Assembly (NCBI RefSeq): GCF_030159595.1
Contig: NZ_BSKJ01000008.1
Location: 248,001 to 312,000, forward strand
Direction: 5' to 3'
Source: Pseudomonas putida
GTDB lineage: Bacteria > Pseudomonadota > Gammaproteobacteria > Pseudomonadales > Pseudomonadaceae
Length of the DNA: 64,000 bases
A program made the position numbers and the translations under genes. The first letter of the stretch is position 1, and every line of letters begins with the position of its first letter. The notes below the pieces were generated by a model. It made no database searches. It saw only the letters and a program-made list of their open reading frames with translations, and was not told the origin of the DNA. This document shows positions 53,024-61,580 of the stretch, in pieces.

Positions 53024-53664
53024 CGAGTGCCGTAGACCACCATGGTCTTGCCCTTGACCTGCACCAGGCTGCGCTCTTCAAGGTCCTTGAGGACGCGGCC
53101 GACCATTTCCCGCGAGCAACCGACGATGCGGCCGATTTCCTGACGGGTAATCTTGATCTGCATGCCGTCGGGGTGGGTCATGGCATCAGGCTGCTTGCAC
53201 AGTTCCAGCAGGCAACGGGCAACCCGCCCGGTCACGTCGAAAAAGGCCAGGTCGCCGACCTTGCGCGTGGTGTTGCGCAGGCGCTGGGCCATCTGGCTGC
53301 CCAGAGCGTAGAGGATTTCCGGGTCCTGACGTGCCAGTTCGCGGAATTTCTCATAGCTGATTTCGGCCACTTCGCATTCGGTCTTGGCCCGCACCCAGGC
53401 ACTGCGCTGCTGTTCGCCATCAACCGGTTCGAACAGGCCCAGTTCACCAAAGAAATCACCATTGTTGAGGTAGGCGATGATCATTTCATGGCCGTCGTCG
53501 TCCTCGATGAGGATGGTTACCGAACCCTTGATGATGAAGGACAGTGTCTCGGCCCGGTCACCCGCGCAGATAATGTTGCTCTTGGCGGTATAGCGGCGGC
53601 GCTGGCAGTGCACCAGCAGCTTGTCGATGTTCTTGATCTTGGCGGGTAGGGCGGAGGCAACCAT
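53020..53664 (-). CDS. vfr: CRP family transcriptional regulator Vfr
   Basis: Vfr is the pseudomonad cAMP receptor protein. From ATG 53664 (MVASALPAKIKNIDKLL), preceded by AGGA at 8 nt, it has 214 residues, exactly the length of P. aeruginosa Vfr. The cyclic-nucleotide domain has 'GDFFGELGLFE' and 'RSAWVRAKTECEVAEI' (phosphate-binding Arg-Ser), and the C-terminal helix-turn-helix is 'ITRQEIGRIVGCSREMVGRVLKDLEE'. The open frame continues 49 codons upstream without support. It is divergent from the OsmC-type gene. Confidence 0.95.
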   Translation of the reverse strand: MVASALPAKIKNIDKLLVHCQRRRYTAKSNIICAGDRAETLSFIIKGSVTILIEDDDGHEMIIAYLNNGDFFGELGLFEPVDGEQQRSAWVRAKTECEVAEISYEKFRELARQDPEILYALGSQMAQRLRNTTRKVGDLAFFDVTGRVARCLLELCKQPDAMTHPDGMQIKITRQEIGRIVGCSREMVGRVLKDLEERSLVQVKGKTMVVYGTR

Positions 53665-53756
53665 CACGAAATCCTGTTCGATACGACGCATAGGCTTTTT
53701 ATAGAGGTTGGCTGGCGGCAAGCGCCAGTCATTTGGCGCCAGCTTATCAGACACTA

Positions 53757-53789
53757 CGAGATGTTTCGGTACTAAACCGACACCTCTCG
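53757..53789. promoter_or_regulatory. Imperfect palindrome between vfr and the osmC-type gene
   Basis: The centre TTCGGT-ACTA-AACCGA is nearly perfect, and flanking CGAGATGT / ACACCTCTCG extends the symmetry with a small asymmetry. It is 67 nt before the osmC-type ATG and 93 nt before vfr, well placed to bind a dimeric regulator. A separate hairpin, CTGGCG-GCAAG-CGCCAG (53712-53728), lies in the vfr leader. Confidence 0.45.
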
Positions 53790-53855
53790 TACTTTTCCCA
53801 CAGCCGCACAAGGTCTAAGCTGACACCCTTTTCCGAAAATCAGGAGTGCGGGTAG

Positions 53856-54278
53856 ATGAAGGCACGTATCCAGTGGGCCGGTGAGGCCATGTTCCTCGGC
53901 GAATCGGGGAGTGGCCATGTCGTCGTGATGGACGGCCCGCCCGAGGCCGGCGGCCGCAACCTGGGTGTGCGCCCGATGGAAATGCTGCTGTTGGGCCTGG
54001 GTGGCTGCAGCAGCTTTGATGTGGTGAGCATCCTGAAGAAGTCGCGCCAGGCGGTGGAAAGCTGCGAGGCGTTCCTGGAAGCCGAGCGCGCCAGCGAAGA
54101 CCCGAAGGTGTTCACCAAGATTCACATGAACTTCGTGGTGAAAGGCCGTGCGTTGAAAGAAGCCCAGGTCAAGCGGGCGGTAGAGCTGTCGGCGGAGAAG
54201 TACTGCTCGGCTTCGATCATGCTCGAGCGTGCCGGGGTTGAGATTACCCATGGGTATGAAATCGTAGAGCTTGGTTAA
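53856..54278 (+). CDS. OsmC family peroxiredoxin-like protein
   Basis: The 140-residue protein is a single OsmC/Ohr domain. The two redox cysteines are in 'LGLGGCSSFDVVSILKKSRQ' (about residue 49) and 'AEKYCSASIMLERAG' (about 112), as needed for reduction of organic hydroperoxides. It has the form of the YhfA-like OsmC subgroup. Start at ATG 53856 after AGGAG. It is divergent from vfr. Confidence 0.88.
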   Translation: MKARIQWAGEAMFLGESGSGHVVVMDGPPEAGGRNLGVRPMEMLLLGLGGCSSFDVVSILKKSRQAVESCEAFLEAERASEDPKVFTKIHMNFVVKGRALKEAQVKRAVELSAEKYCSASIMLERAGVEITHGYEIVELG

Positions 54279-54290
54279 GGCCACTATTCT

Positions 54291-54309
54291 GGGGCCGCAA
54301 AGCGGCCCC
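54291..54309. terminator. Bidirectional hairpin between the osmC-type gene and the DUF2157-like gene
   Basis: GGGGCCGC-AAA-GCGGCCCC is an 8-bp stem between convergent stops, closely similar to the hairpin after trpE. U content is low. Confidence 0.65.
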
Positions 54310-54316
54310 GGCATTA

Positions 54317-55357
54317 TCAGCTCCGAAGCGCCGGCAGTGCAGCCCGCAGCCACCCCGGCAACCATCCCCGCATCACTTGGCTCAACCGCTCTCGCCGCTT
54401 CTGGTAAACCAGACCCAGCCAGATAACTCCCAGCCCGATCAAAGTCACTACCACCGGGAACAGCAGCGATTCGGCAAACACCTCGTATGACAGATACCCG
54501 AGGTAAGCCGCCACCCCCAGTGCCCCAAACACCATGAACACTGGCCGGCGCAACAGCACCGCCATGCCCATCAGCGCAATGTTGATCAGGCAGTACATGG
54601 CCTTGCCCAGCTCACTGCCGCTGTCCAGCAGCGTCAACCCGCCCCAGAATGCCGCCAGCCCGGCCAGGTAGCCCCACCGGGCGTAGTCCTCTTGCGTGCG
54701 GCCGTCTACCACCAGGAACACCACCAGCAACCCCAACCCGAACCACAGCGAAACCTCGCGGCGCTGCTCCCAGCTGAACGGCGAGCCGAAGAACCATTCG
54801 CTCAGGTCCATCGACATGAACCACAGGGCCACGGCCATCGGCATGACGACGAACGGGTAGGGAATCAGCCGCAGCATCAGCAACCCGGCAAGCACCGTGG
54901 CCGCTTCCATCGCCAGCCAGCCGCCCTGCACATAGGTGTAGTACTGGTGATAGTTGGCTTGCGCGTCGTCCAGTGGCCACCAGCCTGCCAGGCGTTCGAT
55001 GGCGAACACCGCCAGTGGCACGATGCTGACCGCCACCGCTGCCAACACCCCGGCAGCGACAGGCTGGGCGCGCCGTTGCAGATGGAGGGCGAACAACGTG
55101 ATCAGCAGGATGTACACGCTGGCGATGACCAGCAGTGCGCCGTCACCGATGCGCATCCAGGCTTCGGTGAGAAGCCAGCCCATGGCCGCCATGATCAGCA
55201 TGGCGCCAAAGTAGAAGGCGACATGGGCCAGCTGGAAGCTGCCCCGGCGTGCGGGTTGCTGGCGCAGGAATGCAAGCAGGGCCTGGTCTTGGCCCGGCTG
55301 GAGAATGCCGGCTTGCACGGCACGCGCCAGGTCCTTGGCGTCGAAGCGGTCCGTCAT
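54317..55357 (-). CDS. DUF2157-like multi-pass membrane protein
   Basis: The 346-residue protein has a cytoplasmic N-terminal segment of about 40 residues (MTDRFDAKDLARAVQAGILQ...), similar to the DUF2157 start, then about nine to ten hydrophobic helices such as 'LAHVAFYFGAMLIMAAMGWLL' and 'LLVIASVYILLITLFAL', and a basic C-terminal tail. There is no signal peptide and no recognisable catalytic motif. Its role is unknown. The family label is tentative. It lies 10 nt after coq7 on the same strand. Confidence 0.65.
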   Translation of the reverse strand: MTDRFDAKDLARAVQAGILQPGQDQALLAFLRQQPARRGSFQLAHVAFYFGAMLIMAAMGWLLTEAWMRIGDGALLVIASVYILLITLFALHLQRRAQPVAAGVLAAVAVSIVPLAVFAIERLAGWWPLDDAQANYHQYYTYVQGGWLAMEAATVLAGLLMLRLIPYPFVVMPMAVALWFMSMDLSEWFFGSPFSWEQRREVSLWFGLGLLVVFLVVDGRTQEDYARWGYLAGLAAFWGGLTLLDSGSELGKAMYCLINIALMGMAVLLRRPVFMVFGALGVAAYLGYLSYEVFAESLLFPVVVTLIGLGVIWLGLVYQKRRERLSQVMRGWLPGWLRAALPALRS

Positions 55358-55367
55358 GAGGGGGCCT

Positions 55368-56015
55368 TCAGATGCGGTAGGTGCTCTTGGTCATGACCTT
55401 GGCCAGCAAGCTCATGCCAAAGCGGACCGGGGCCGGGAAGCGATAGCCACCGGCTTCCAGGGCGGACTCGGCGTGCTGCGCTTCGTCTATGCGCATCTGC
55501 TCCAGAATGGCCCGGGACTTTTCATCTTCGTGCGGGATCTGCTCCAGGTGCTCGTCGAGGTGCTTGCACACCTGATGCTCGGTGGCGGCGACGAAGCCCA
55601 GGCTTACCTTGTCGCTGACCAGCCCGGCGAGCGCGCCGATGCCGAACGACATGCCGTAGAACAGGGGGTTGAGCACGCTAGGGTGGCTGTTCAGCTGGCG
55701 AATGCGTTGTTCGCACCAGGCCAGGTGGTCGACTTCTTCCTCGGCGGCATGCTCCATGGCCTTGCGCACTTCGGGCAGCTTGGCAGTCAGTGCCTGGCCC
55801 TGGTACAGCGCCTGGGCGCACACTTCACCTGTGTGGTTGATACGCATCAAGCCGGCGATGTGGCGGGTCTGCTGCTCGTCCAGGTCAACGTCTGGCTGGA
55901 CGATGGCCGGCGATGGTCGGGCGGGTTGGCCGCTGAAGGGCAGCAAGGTGCGCATGGCGGTATCGGCCTGCAGCAACAAGCGGTCGAGCGGCGAATAGTG
56001 ACGTTCGGTAGCCAT
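55368..56015 (-). CDS. coq7: 3-demethoxyubiquinol 3-hydroxylase (Coq7/UbiF-type diiron enzyme)
   Basis: Coq7 performs the last hydroxylation in ubiquinone synthesis. From ATG 56015 (MATERHYSPLDRLL) it has 215 residues. It contains the carboxylate-bridged diiron ligands in 'MRINHTGEVCAQALYQGQ', 'EEEVDHLAWCEQRI' and the C-terminal 'EHQVCKHLDEHLEQ' and 'RIDEAQHAE'. Pseudomonads use this Coq7 protein rather than the flavoprotein UbiF. The frame adds five codons upstream. Confidence 0.95.
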   Translation of the reverse strand: MATERHYSPLDRLLLQADTAMRTLLPFSGQPARPSPAIVQPDVDLDEQQTRHIAGLMRINHTGEVCAQALYQGQALTAKLPEVRKAMEHAAEEEVDHLAWCEQRIRQLNSHPSVLNPLFYGMSFGIGALAGLVSDKVSLGFVAATEHQVCKHLDEHLEQIPHEDEKSRAILEQMRIDEAQHAESALEAGGYRFPAPVRFGMSLLAKVMTKSTYRI

Positions 56016-56080
56016 CGGGCACCTCCGCAAGAATGTGCCCGACAGTTTACCGCAATAGCGGCGGGGTCGCTTGCCGTGGA

Positions 56081-56419
56081 TCAGCCGGGTGGCCAGTTCA
56101 TCTGGCGCTGGCCAAGCACATGCATATGGATGTGGTAGACGGTCTGGCCACCTTTCGGGTTGCAGTTCATGACCACGCGGAAGCCTTCCTCGCAGCCTTG
56201 CTCGACAGCCAGGCGCTGGGCGGTGAACAGGATGTGGCCAGCCAGGGCCTTGTCTTCTTCGGTCAGGTCGTTGAGCGTGCGGATGTGCTTTTTCGGGATG
56301 ACCAGAAAATGTACCGGTGCCGCGGGTGCAATGTCCTTGAAGGCCAGGATCTGGTCGTCTTCGTAGATGATATCCGCCGGGATTTCCCGGTTGATGATTT
56401 TGAGGAATAGATCGTCCAC
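56081..56419 (-). CDS. HIT family nucleotide-binding hydrolase (HinT-like)
   Basis: The 112-residue protein starts MDDLFLKIINREIPADIIYE, matching the HinT subgroup of the histidine triad superfamily. The triad is in 'TVYHIHMHVLGQRQMNWPPG' near the C-terminus. HinT proteins hydrolyse purine nucleoside phosphoramidates and lysyl-AMP. The gene lies 65 nt from coq7 and 63 nt from the SDR gene, all on the same strand. Confidence 0.92.
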   Translation of the reverse strand: MDDLFLKIINREIPADIIYEDDQILAFKDIAPAAPVHFLVIPKKHIRTLNDLTEEDKALAGHILFTAQRLAVEQGCEEGFRVVMNCNPKGGQTVYHIHMHVLGQRQMNWPPG

Positions 56420-56482
56420 AGCACTTGCTCCATGGTGAGGGTCGGGCCGAGTGTACTCAGCCAGGCGCCGCTCGCCCAGTGG

Positions 56483-57265
56483 CTATTCCATGCCGGCCGG
56501 GCAATAGCGGCGGTGGATGGCCCCGGCAAGCTTGCGCACCAGCCAGCGCGGTAGCAAGCGTGGGGCGAATGCCAGCCAGCGGTTGCGTCGGCCGGGCATG
56601 ATCAGCGCGCGATTCTTGTCCAGCGCACGCACGGTGTACAGCGCCACTTCCTCGGGGCTGAGGCAGCGTGGTTTGCCATCGAGCCGGGCAATGCGCCGGC
56701 GCGAGGAGCGCACCGGGCCGGGGCACAGCACCGAGACCTTGATGCCGGTGCGCTTGAGCTCTTCGCGCAAGGCTTGGGAAAAACTCAATACATATGCCTT
56801 GCTGGCGGCATAGGCCGCCATCCACGGGCCAGGGGCGACACCGGCCAGGCCCGCGACGTTGAGGATCTGCCCGCCACCCTGCACGGCCATCAGGTTGCCG
56901 ATGGCATGGCACAGGCGGCTCAGGGCCAGTACGTTGACTTCCAGCAGGTCTTGCTCGTCTGCCCACTCATGGGCCAGGAATGGCCCGTAGGTGCGCAGAC
57001 CGGCACAATTCACCAGCAGGTCGATGCGCCGTTCGCCTTCTTCCAGTTCCAGCACGAAGCCTGACAGGCGCAGTGGTTGGCTGAGGTCGCAGGCGCGGAA
57101 CAGCACCTCGACACCAAAGCGCTGGGTCAGCTCAATGGCCACGGGTTCCAGCGTTTCACGCTGGCGTGCCACCAGGATCAGGTTGCGCCCGCGCCGCGCC
57201 AGGGCTTCCGCCAGGGCCAGGCCCAGGCCGCTGGAAGCACCAGTGATCATGGCGTAACGGGTCAT
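56483..57265 (-). CDS. Short-chain dehydrogenase/reductase
   Basis: The 260-residue Rossmann protein has the cofactor motif TGxxxGxG as 'TGASSGLGLALAEALARRG' (about 8-26), an N-C-A-G variant of NNAG ('LVNCAGL'), and the catalytic YxxxK in 'AYAASKAYVLSFSQAL'. The C-terminal residues 'LPRWLVRKLAGAIHRRY' are basic and may associate with the membrane. It resembles the DltE/YqjQ-like classical SDRs; substrate not inferred. Confidence 0.88.
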   Translation of the reverse strand: MTRYAMITGASSGLGLALAEALARRGRNLILVARQRETLEPVAIELTQRFGVEVLFRACDLSQPLRLSGFVLELEEGERRIDLLVNCAGLRTYGPFLAHEWADEQDLLEVNVLALSRLCHAIGNLMAVQGGGQILNVAGLAGVAPGPWMAAYAASKAYVLSFSQALREELKRTGIKVSVLCPGPVRSSRRRIARLDGKPRCLSPEEVALYTVRALDKNRALIMPGRRNRWLAFAPRLLPRWLVRKLAGAIHRRYCPAGME

Positions 57266-57332
57266 GCAAGGCTCCTGGGGGCGGAAGAGGGCGCCTAGTG
57301 TACAGCTTGACCGGGCAAGGTGTTGCGTTTTG

Positions 57333-58289
57333 CTACAAGGTACGGGCGCGCAGGGCCTGGCAGCGTTGCAGTGCTTCCAGGTACTCGTTGTGCAGGCGCT
57401 CGATCAGCACGCTGGCGCTGGGCAGGTCGTCGATACCGCCGACACCCTGGCCCGCCGACCAGACGGTTTTCCAGGCTTTTGCTTCGTCGTCGATCGGCTT
57501 GAGCTTGCCTGGTTCGTGGCCGCCCTTGATGGCATTCATGTCGTAGCCGGCCTGCTCTAGGCTCGGGCGCAGGAAACTGGCGGGAATGCCGGACACCGCC
57601 GGGGTGTGGATGATGTCGGCGGCATGGGCATCGAGTAGCATCTGCTTGTAGTCATCCTGGGCCTGGCTTTCTGTGGTGGCGATGAAGCGCGTGCCCATGT
57701 ACGCCAAGTCCGCGCCCAGCAGTTGCGCGGCCAGGATTTCGTGGCCGTGGTTGAGGCAGCCAGCCAGCAACAGGGTCTTGTCGAAGAACTGGCGAATTTC
57801 TGCGGCCAAGGCGAACGGGCTCCAGGTTCCGGCATGGCCACCCGCGCCGGCGGCGACAGCAATCAGCCCGTCGACGCCTGCCTCGGCGGCCTTTTCGGCA
57901 TGACGGCGGGTGGTGACATCGTGGAACACCATCCCACCGTAACGGTGCACGGCATCGACCACTTCCTTCACTGCACCCAGGCTGGTGATGACGATCGGTA
58001 CGCGGTGCTCCACGCACAAGGCCAAATCGGCCTGCAGGCGCGGGTTGGTCGGGTGGACGATCAGGTTGACCGCGTAGGGGGCTGGCGCCTGCAGTTGTGC
58101 CAGACCTGCCTCGATTTCTTCCAGCCACGCCTTGAAGCCGGCGCTGTCACGCTGGTTCAGGGCCGGGAAGCTGCCCACTACACCGTTGGCGCAGCAGGCC
58201 AGCACCAGCTTTGGGTTGGAGATCAGGAACATCGGTGCTGCAACCACGGGCAGGCGCAGGTGTTGTTCGAGCGAGGCGGGTAGCGACAT
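57333..58289 (-). CDS. Nitronate monooxygenase family FMN-dependent oxidoreductase
   Basis: From ATG 58289 (MSLPASLEQHLRLPVVAAPMF) the protein has 318 residues in a TIM barrel. It contains the 'PVVAAPMFLISNPKL' N-terminus, 'VITSLGAVKEVVDAV', 'VDGLIAVAAGAGGHAG' (the GxGxGGHxG-like FMN loop with the catalytic-position His) and 'LLAGCLNHGHEILAAQLLGADLAYMGTRF'. The family includes 2-nitropropane dioxygenases and enoyl-ACP reductase FabK-like proteins; the true substrate is unclear. The longer upstream frame crosses hemJ and is rejected. Confidence 0.88.
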   Translation of the reverse strand: MSLPASLEQHLRLPVVAAPMFLISNPKLVLACCANGVVGSFPALNQRDSAGFKAWLEEIEAGLAQLQAPAPYAVNLIVHPTNPRLQADLALCVEHRVPIVITSLGAVKEVVDAVHRYGGMVFHDVTTRRHAEKAAEAGVDGLIAVAAGAGGHAGTWSPFALAAEIRQFFDKTLLLAGCLNHGHEILAAQLLGADLAYMGTRFIATTESQAQDDYKQMLLDAHAADIIHTPAVSGIPASFLRPSLEQAGYDMNAIKGGHEPGKLKPIDDEAKAWKTVWSAGQGVGGIDDLPSASVLIERLHNEYLEALQRCQALRARTL

Positions 58290-58317
58290 GGCGAGGCTCC
58301 TTGAGCGGGTGGCTATG

Positions 58318-58743
58318 TCAGAACGGTTTGACCACCACCAGAATGACGATGCCCAGCAGGAACAGCACGGGCACTTCGTTGAACCAGCGATAGTAGACGT
58401 GGCTGCGGGTGTTGTTGCCGCTGGCGAAGCGTTTGCGTTGGGCACCGCACATGTGATGGTAGCCGGTCAGCAGGATGACCAGGGTCAGCTTGGCATGCAG
58501 CCACCCTTGGCTCAGCCAGCCAGGGGTGAGGTAAAGCATCCACGCACCGAACACATAGGTGGCGATCATCGCCGGGTTCATGATGCCGCGGTACAGCTTG
58601 CGTTCCATGGTTACGAAGCGATCATGGCTGATGCTGTCCTGGCTCTGGGCGTGGTAGACAAACAGCCTGGGCAGGTAGAACAGGCCGGCGAACCAGCAGA
58701 CCACGCTGACGATATGCAGCGCTTTGATCCATAGGTAAAGCAT
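58318..58743 (-). CDS. hemJ: Protoporphyrinogen IX oxidase HemJ
   Basis: HemJ oxidises protoporphyrinogen IX in the inner membrane, before ferrochelatase. The 141-residue protein has four hydrophobic helices and the conserved His near the N-terminus in 'LYLWIKALHIVSVVCWFAGLFYLPRLFVYHAQ' (broken here only by length), plus a Arg/Lys-containing 'FRWFNE'-like end, here 'YYRWFNEVPVLFLL'. It is the UPF0093 (HemJ/YfEX-neighbour) family. It is divergent from argC. Confidence 0.9.
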   Translation of the reverse strand: MLYLWIKALHIVSVVCWFAGLFYLPRLFVYHAQSQDSISHDRFVTMERKLYRGIMNPAMIATYVFGAWMLYLTPGWLSQGWLHAKLTLVILLTGYHHMCGAQRKRFASGNNTRSHVYYRWFNEVPVLFLLGIVILVVVKPF

Positions 58744-58815
58744 TGAGGGAGTTCCTTCAGGTATTCACGGTCGTCAGATAGTAGTGGTCAAGCGCCCGAA
58801 GGGTCACCCGAAGAG

Positions 58816-58844
58816 TTGTTACAGGCGCCTCGCGCCCCTATTAT
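58816..58844 (+). promoter_or_regulatory. argC promoter
   Basis: TTGTTA (58816-58821) and TATTAT (58839-58844) are separated by exactly 17 nt, 41 nt before the argC ATG. The palindrome AGGCGCCT sits in the spacer. Confidence 0.65.
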
Positions 58845-58885
58845 CGTGCGCTTTCCAGACGGCTCGTTGATAAGGGGCAAGCGTT

Positions 58886-59920
58886 ATGATCAAGGTCGGT
58901 ATCGTCGGCGGCACGGGTTACACCGGCGTCGAACTGTTGCGTCTGCTGGCACAGCATCCACAGGCCGAAGTGGCGGTCATCACTTCGCGCTCCGAGGCGG
59001 GCGTAGCGGTGGCGGACATGTACCCGAACCTGCGCGGCCACTATGACGGGCTGGCGTTCAGCGTGCCGGACAGCAAGGCCCTGGCCGCTTGCGATGTGGT
59101 GTTCTTCGCCACCCCGCACGGTGTTGCCCACGCCCTGGCCGGTGAGCTGCTGGCGGCGGGCACCAAGGTGATCGACTTGTCGGCCGACTTCCGTCTGCAG
59201 GATGCCACCGAGTGGGGCAAGTGGTATGGCCAGCCGCACGGTGCGCCAGAGCTGCTCAAGGACGCGGTGTACGGCCTGCCTGAAGTCAACCGCGAGAAGA
59301 TTCGCCAGGCGCGCCTGATCGCCGTGCCGGGTTGCTACCCAACGGCCACCCAGTTGGGCTTCCTGCCGCTGCTGGAAGCAGGCCTGGCCGACCCGTCGCG
59401 CCTGATCGCTGACTGCAAGTCGGGTGTCAGCGGCGCTGGCCGTGGTGCGGCAGTGGGTTCGCTGTTCTGCGAAGCCGGCGAAAGCATGAAGGCTTATGCG
59501 GTCAAGGGCCATCGCCACCTGCCGGAAATCAGCCAAGGCCTGCGCCTGGCCGCTGGCAAGGACATCGGCCTGACCTTCGTACCGCACCTGACGCCGATGA
59601 TCCGTGGCATTCACGCCACCCTGTACGCGAATGTCGTCGATACCTCGGTCGACTTGCAGGCGCTGTTCGAGAAGCGCTACGCCGATGAACCGTTCGTCGA
59701 CGTGATGCCAGCGGGCAGCCACCCGGAAACGCGTAGCGTGCGCGGTGCCAACGTCTGCCGCATTGCTGTTCATCGCCCGCAGGGCGGTGACCTGGTGGTG
59801 GTGCTGTCGGTGATCGACAACCTGGTCAAGGGTGCCTCCGGCCAGGCGGTACAGAACCTGAACATCCTGTTTGGCCTGGACGAGCGCATGGGCCTGTCCC
59901 ACGCCGGCTTGCTGCCGTAA
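58886..59920 (+). CDS. argC: N-acetyl-gamma-glutamyl-phosphate reductase
   Basis: ArgC reduces N-acetylglutamyl-phosphate with NADPH, the third step of arginine synthesis. The 344-residue type 1 enzyme begins MIKVGIVGGTGYTGVELLRLL (GxxGxxG), and its catalytic Cys is in 'AVPGCYPTATQL' (about residue 148). 'SGVSGAGRGA' and 'HRHLPEI' are also typical. It starts at ATG 58886 and ends before a strong terminator. Confidence 0.97.
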   Translation: MIKVGIVGGTGYTGVELLRLLAQHPQAEVAVITSRSEAGVAVADMYPNLRGHYDGLAFSVPDSKALAACDVVFFATPHGVAHALAGELLAAGTKVIDLSADFRLQDATEWGKWYGQPHGAPELLKDAVYGLPEVNREKIRQARLIAVPGCYPTATQLGFLPLLEAGLADPSRLIADCKSGVSGAGRGAAVGSLFCEAGESMKAYAVKGHRHLPEISQGLRLAAGKDIGLTFVPHLTPMIRGIHATLYANVVDTSVDLQALFEKRYADEPFVDVMPAGSHPETRSVRGANVCRIAVHRPQGGDLVVVLSVIDNLVKGASGQAVQNLNILFGLDERMGLSHAGLLP

Positions 59921-59934
59921 GCCGCCAGTGTTCG

Positions 59935-59962
59935 AAAAGGCCCGCGTCGTGCGGGCCTTTTT
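59935..59962 (+). terminator. argC terminator
   Basis: AAAAGGCCCGC-GTCGT-GCGGGCCTTTTT lies 15 nt after the stop: stem with U tail, strong intrinsic terminator. Confidence 0.93.
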
Positions 59963-59990
59963 GCATGTCGCGACTAAAGCCGCACAATTC

Positions 59991-60020
59991 TTGACCGATT
60001 TTCTCGGGAAAGCGGATAAT
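59991..60020 (+). promoter_or_regulatory. erpA promoter
   Basis: TTGACC (59991-59996) and GATAAT (60015-60020) are 18 nt apart, 46 nt before the erpA start. Confidence 0.62.
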
Positions 60021-60066
60021 GCGCGTCATCGAGTTTTATGGCGGCTACCGCGCCGGGAGAATCAAC

Positions 60067-60417
60067 ATGAGCGTCGAAACCTTCACCCCTACCGGCTTGG
60101 AATTCACCCATGGGGCAGCCCAGAAGGTGAAGAACCTGGTCAATGAGGAAGGCAATGAACGTCTGAAACTGCGGGTGTTCGTGACCGGTGGCGGTTGTTC
60201 GGGCTTTCAGTACGGCTTCACCTTCGATGAAGACGTGGCCGAAGACGACACCATCGTCGAGCGCGAGGGTGTTTCCCTGGTGGTTGACCCGATGAGCTTT
60301 CAGTACCTTGCCGGCGCCGAAGTGGACTACCAGGAAGGCCTGGAAGGTTCGCGTTTCGTGATCAAGAACCCGAATGCAGCCACTACCTGCGGTTGTGGGT
60401 CCTCGTTCTCGATCTGA
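60067..60417 (+). CDS. erpA: Iron-sulfur cluster insertion protein ErpA
   Basis: ErpA is an A-type carrier that delivers [Fe-S] clusters, for example to isoprenoid synthesis enzymes. From ATG 60067 (MSVETFTPTGLEFTHGAAQKV) it has 116 residues with the three conserved cluster ligands: C44 in 'GGGCSGFQYG', and C108 and C110 in the terminal 'TCGCGSSFSI'. A longer frame begins 16 codons earlier; length and the missing ribosome site argue against it. It is convergent with anmK. Confidence 0.95.
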   Translation: MSVETFTPTGLEFTHGAAQKVKNLVNEEGNERLKLRVFVTGGGCSGFQYGFTFDEDVAEDDTIVEREGVSLVVDPMSFQYLAGAEVDYQEGLEGSRFVIKNPNAATTCGCGSSFSI

Positions 60418-60431
60418 GGCTTGGCGATACG

Positions 60432-60459
60432 AAAACGCCGCGCAATTGCGCGGCGTTTT
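60432..60459. terminator. Bidirectional terminator between erpA and anmK
   Basis: AAAACGCCGCGCAA / TTGCGCGGCGTTTT form a 14-nt self-complementary stem with U tails on both strands, between the convergent stops. Confidence 0.92.
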
Positions 60460-60485
60460 GCTTTCTGGCGTATCTGGCGAGGCGG

Positions 60486-61577
60486 TTATGCCGGGTAGAT
60501 CGCGCCCAGTACGCGTAGGCCCTTGGCAGCCGTGACGCTTGGGCGGTTGGCGGCGATGCCCTCCAGGCAGCAGTGGGCCAGCCAGGCGAAAGCCATGGCC
60601 TCTACCCAGTCCGGGTCAATGCCATGGATGCCGGTGCTCGCGACACTGGCCTCGGGCAAGAGCTGGCCGAGTCGGGCCACCAGCGCGCCGTTATGTGCAC
60701 CGCCACCACATACCAGCAGCGCTTCGGTGCCTTGTTGGGCGTTGATCAGCGAGTCGATGATGCTCCGTGCGGTCAGTTCCAGCAGTGTCGCCTGTACATC
60801 CGCGTCGGTGTAGGCAGGCAGGCGGGCCAGGTGGCCATCCAGCCAAGGCAGGTTGAACACTTCACGGCCAGTGCTCTTCGGGCCACTGCCGGCGAAGAAC
60901 GGGTCGGCCAGCAACGTGCTGAGCAAGCCGGCCTGCACCACCCCAGACGCCGCCCAGGCGCCATCGGCATCATAGGCCTGGCCGCGCTTGCGCTCGATCC
61001 AGGCATCCAGCAGCACGTTGCCGGGGCCGCAGTCGAAACCGTGGACCGGCTTGTCCTGCTCGATCAGGCTGAGGTTGCTGAAGCCACCCACGTTCAGGAC
61101 TGCCAGGCGCTGGCCAAGGTGGCTGAACAGGGTGTCGTGGAAGGCCGGTACCAGCGGTGCACCTTGGCCTCCAGCGGCGACATCGCGTCGGCGGAAGTCG
61201 GCCACCACACTGATGCCGGTAAGCTCGGCGAGCAGCGCCGGGTTGCCGATCTGCACGGTAAAGCCGCGCGCAGGCTCGTGGCGAATGGTCTGGCCGTGGC
61301 TGCCGATGGCGCGGATGGTCTCGGCCTGCAAGCCCTCACGGGCCAGCAGCTGGCGGATGCCTTCGCCTGCCAGGCTGGCCCAGCGGTTTTCCGCCAGCGC
61401 CGCGCGAGCGATCTCGTCAGGGCCGCTGCTGCACAGGGCAAGCAGTTCCTGACGCAGGTCGCCGGGCATGGGCAGGTAATGGGTGGCGAGCAGTTCAGGC
61501 TGCTCGCCTTGTTCGATCAGGGCAATGTCCAGGCCATCCAGGCTAGTGCCGGACATCACCCCCAGGTAGAGCGCCAT
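60486..61577 (-). CDS. anmK: 1,6-anhydro-N-acetylmuramic acid kinase
   Basis: AnmK opens and phosphorylates anhydroMurNAc to MurNAc-6-phosphate during peptidoglycan recycling. The 363-residue ASKHA-fold protein begins MALYLGVMSGTSLDGLDIAL and has 'SHGQTIRHEP', 'VLNVGGFSNLSLIE' and 'GFDCGPGNVLLDAWI'. The amgK-murU recycling genes are 27 kb away in the same window. It is followed on the minus strand by nothing else; the M23 peptidase gene lies 3 nt upstream of its start, so the two wall-related genes are probably co-transcribed. Confidence 0.96.
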   Translation of the reverse strand: MALYLGVMSGTSLDGLDIALIEQGEQPELLATHYLPMPGDLRQELLALCSSGPDEIARAALAENRWASLAGEGIRQLLAREGLQAETIRAIGSHGQTIRHEPARGFTVQIGNPALLAELTGISVVADFRRRDVAAGGQGAPLVPAFHDTLFSHLGQRLAVLNVGGFSNLSLIEQDKPVHGFDCGPGNVLLDAWIERKRGQAYDADGAWAASGVVQAGLLSTLLADPFFAGSGPKSTGREVFNLPWLDGHLARLPAYTDADVQATLLELTARSIIDSLINAQQGTEALLVCGGGAHNGALVARLGQLLPEASVASTGIHGIDPDWVEAMAFAWLAHCCLEGIAANRPSVTAAKGLRVLGAIYPA

Positions 61578-61580
61578 GGC

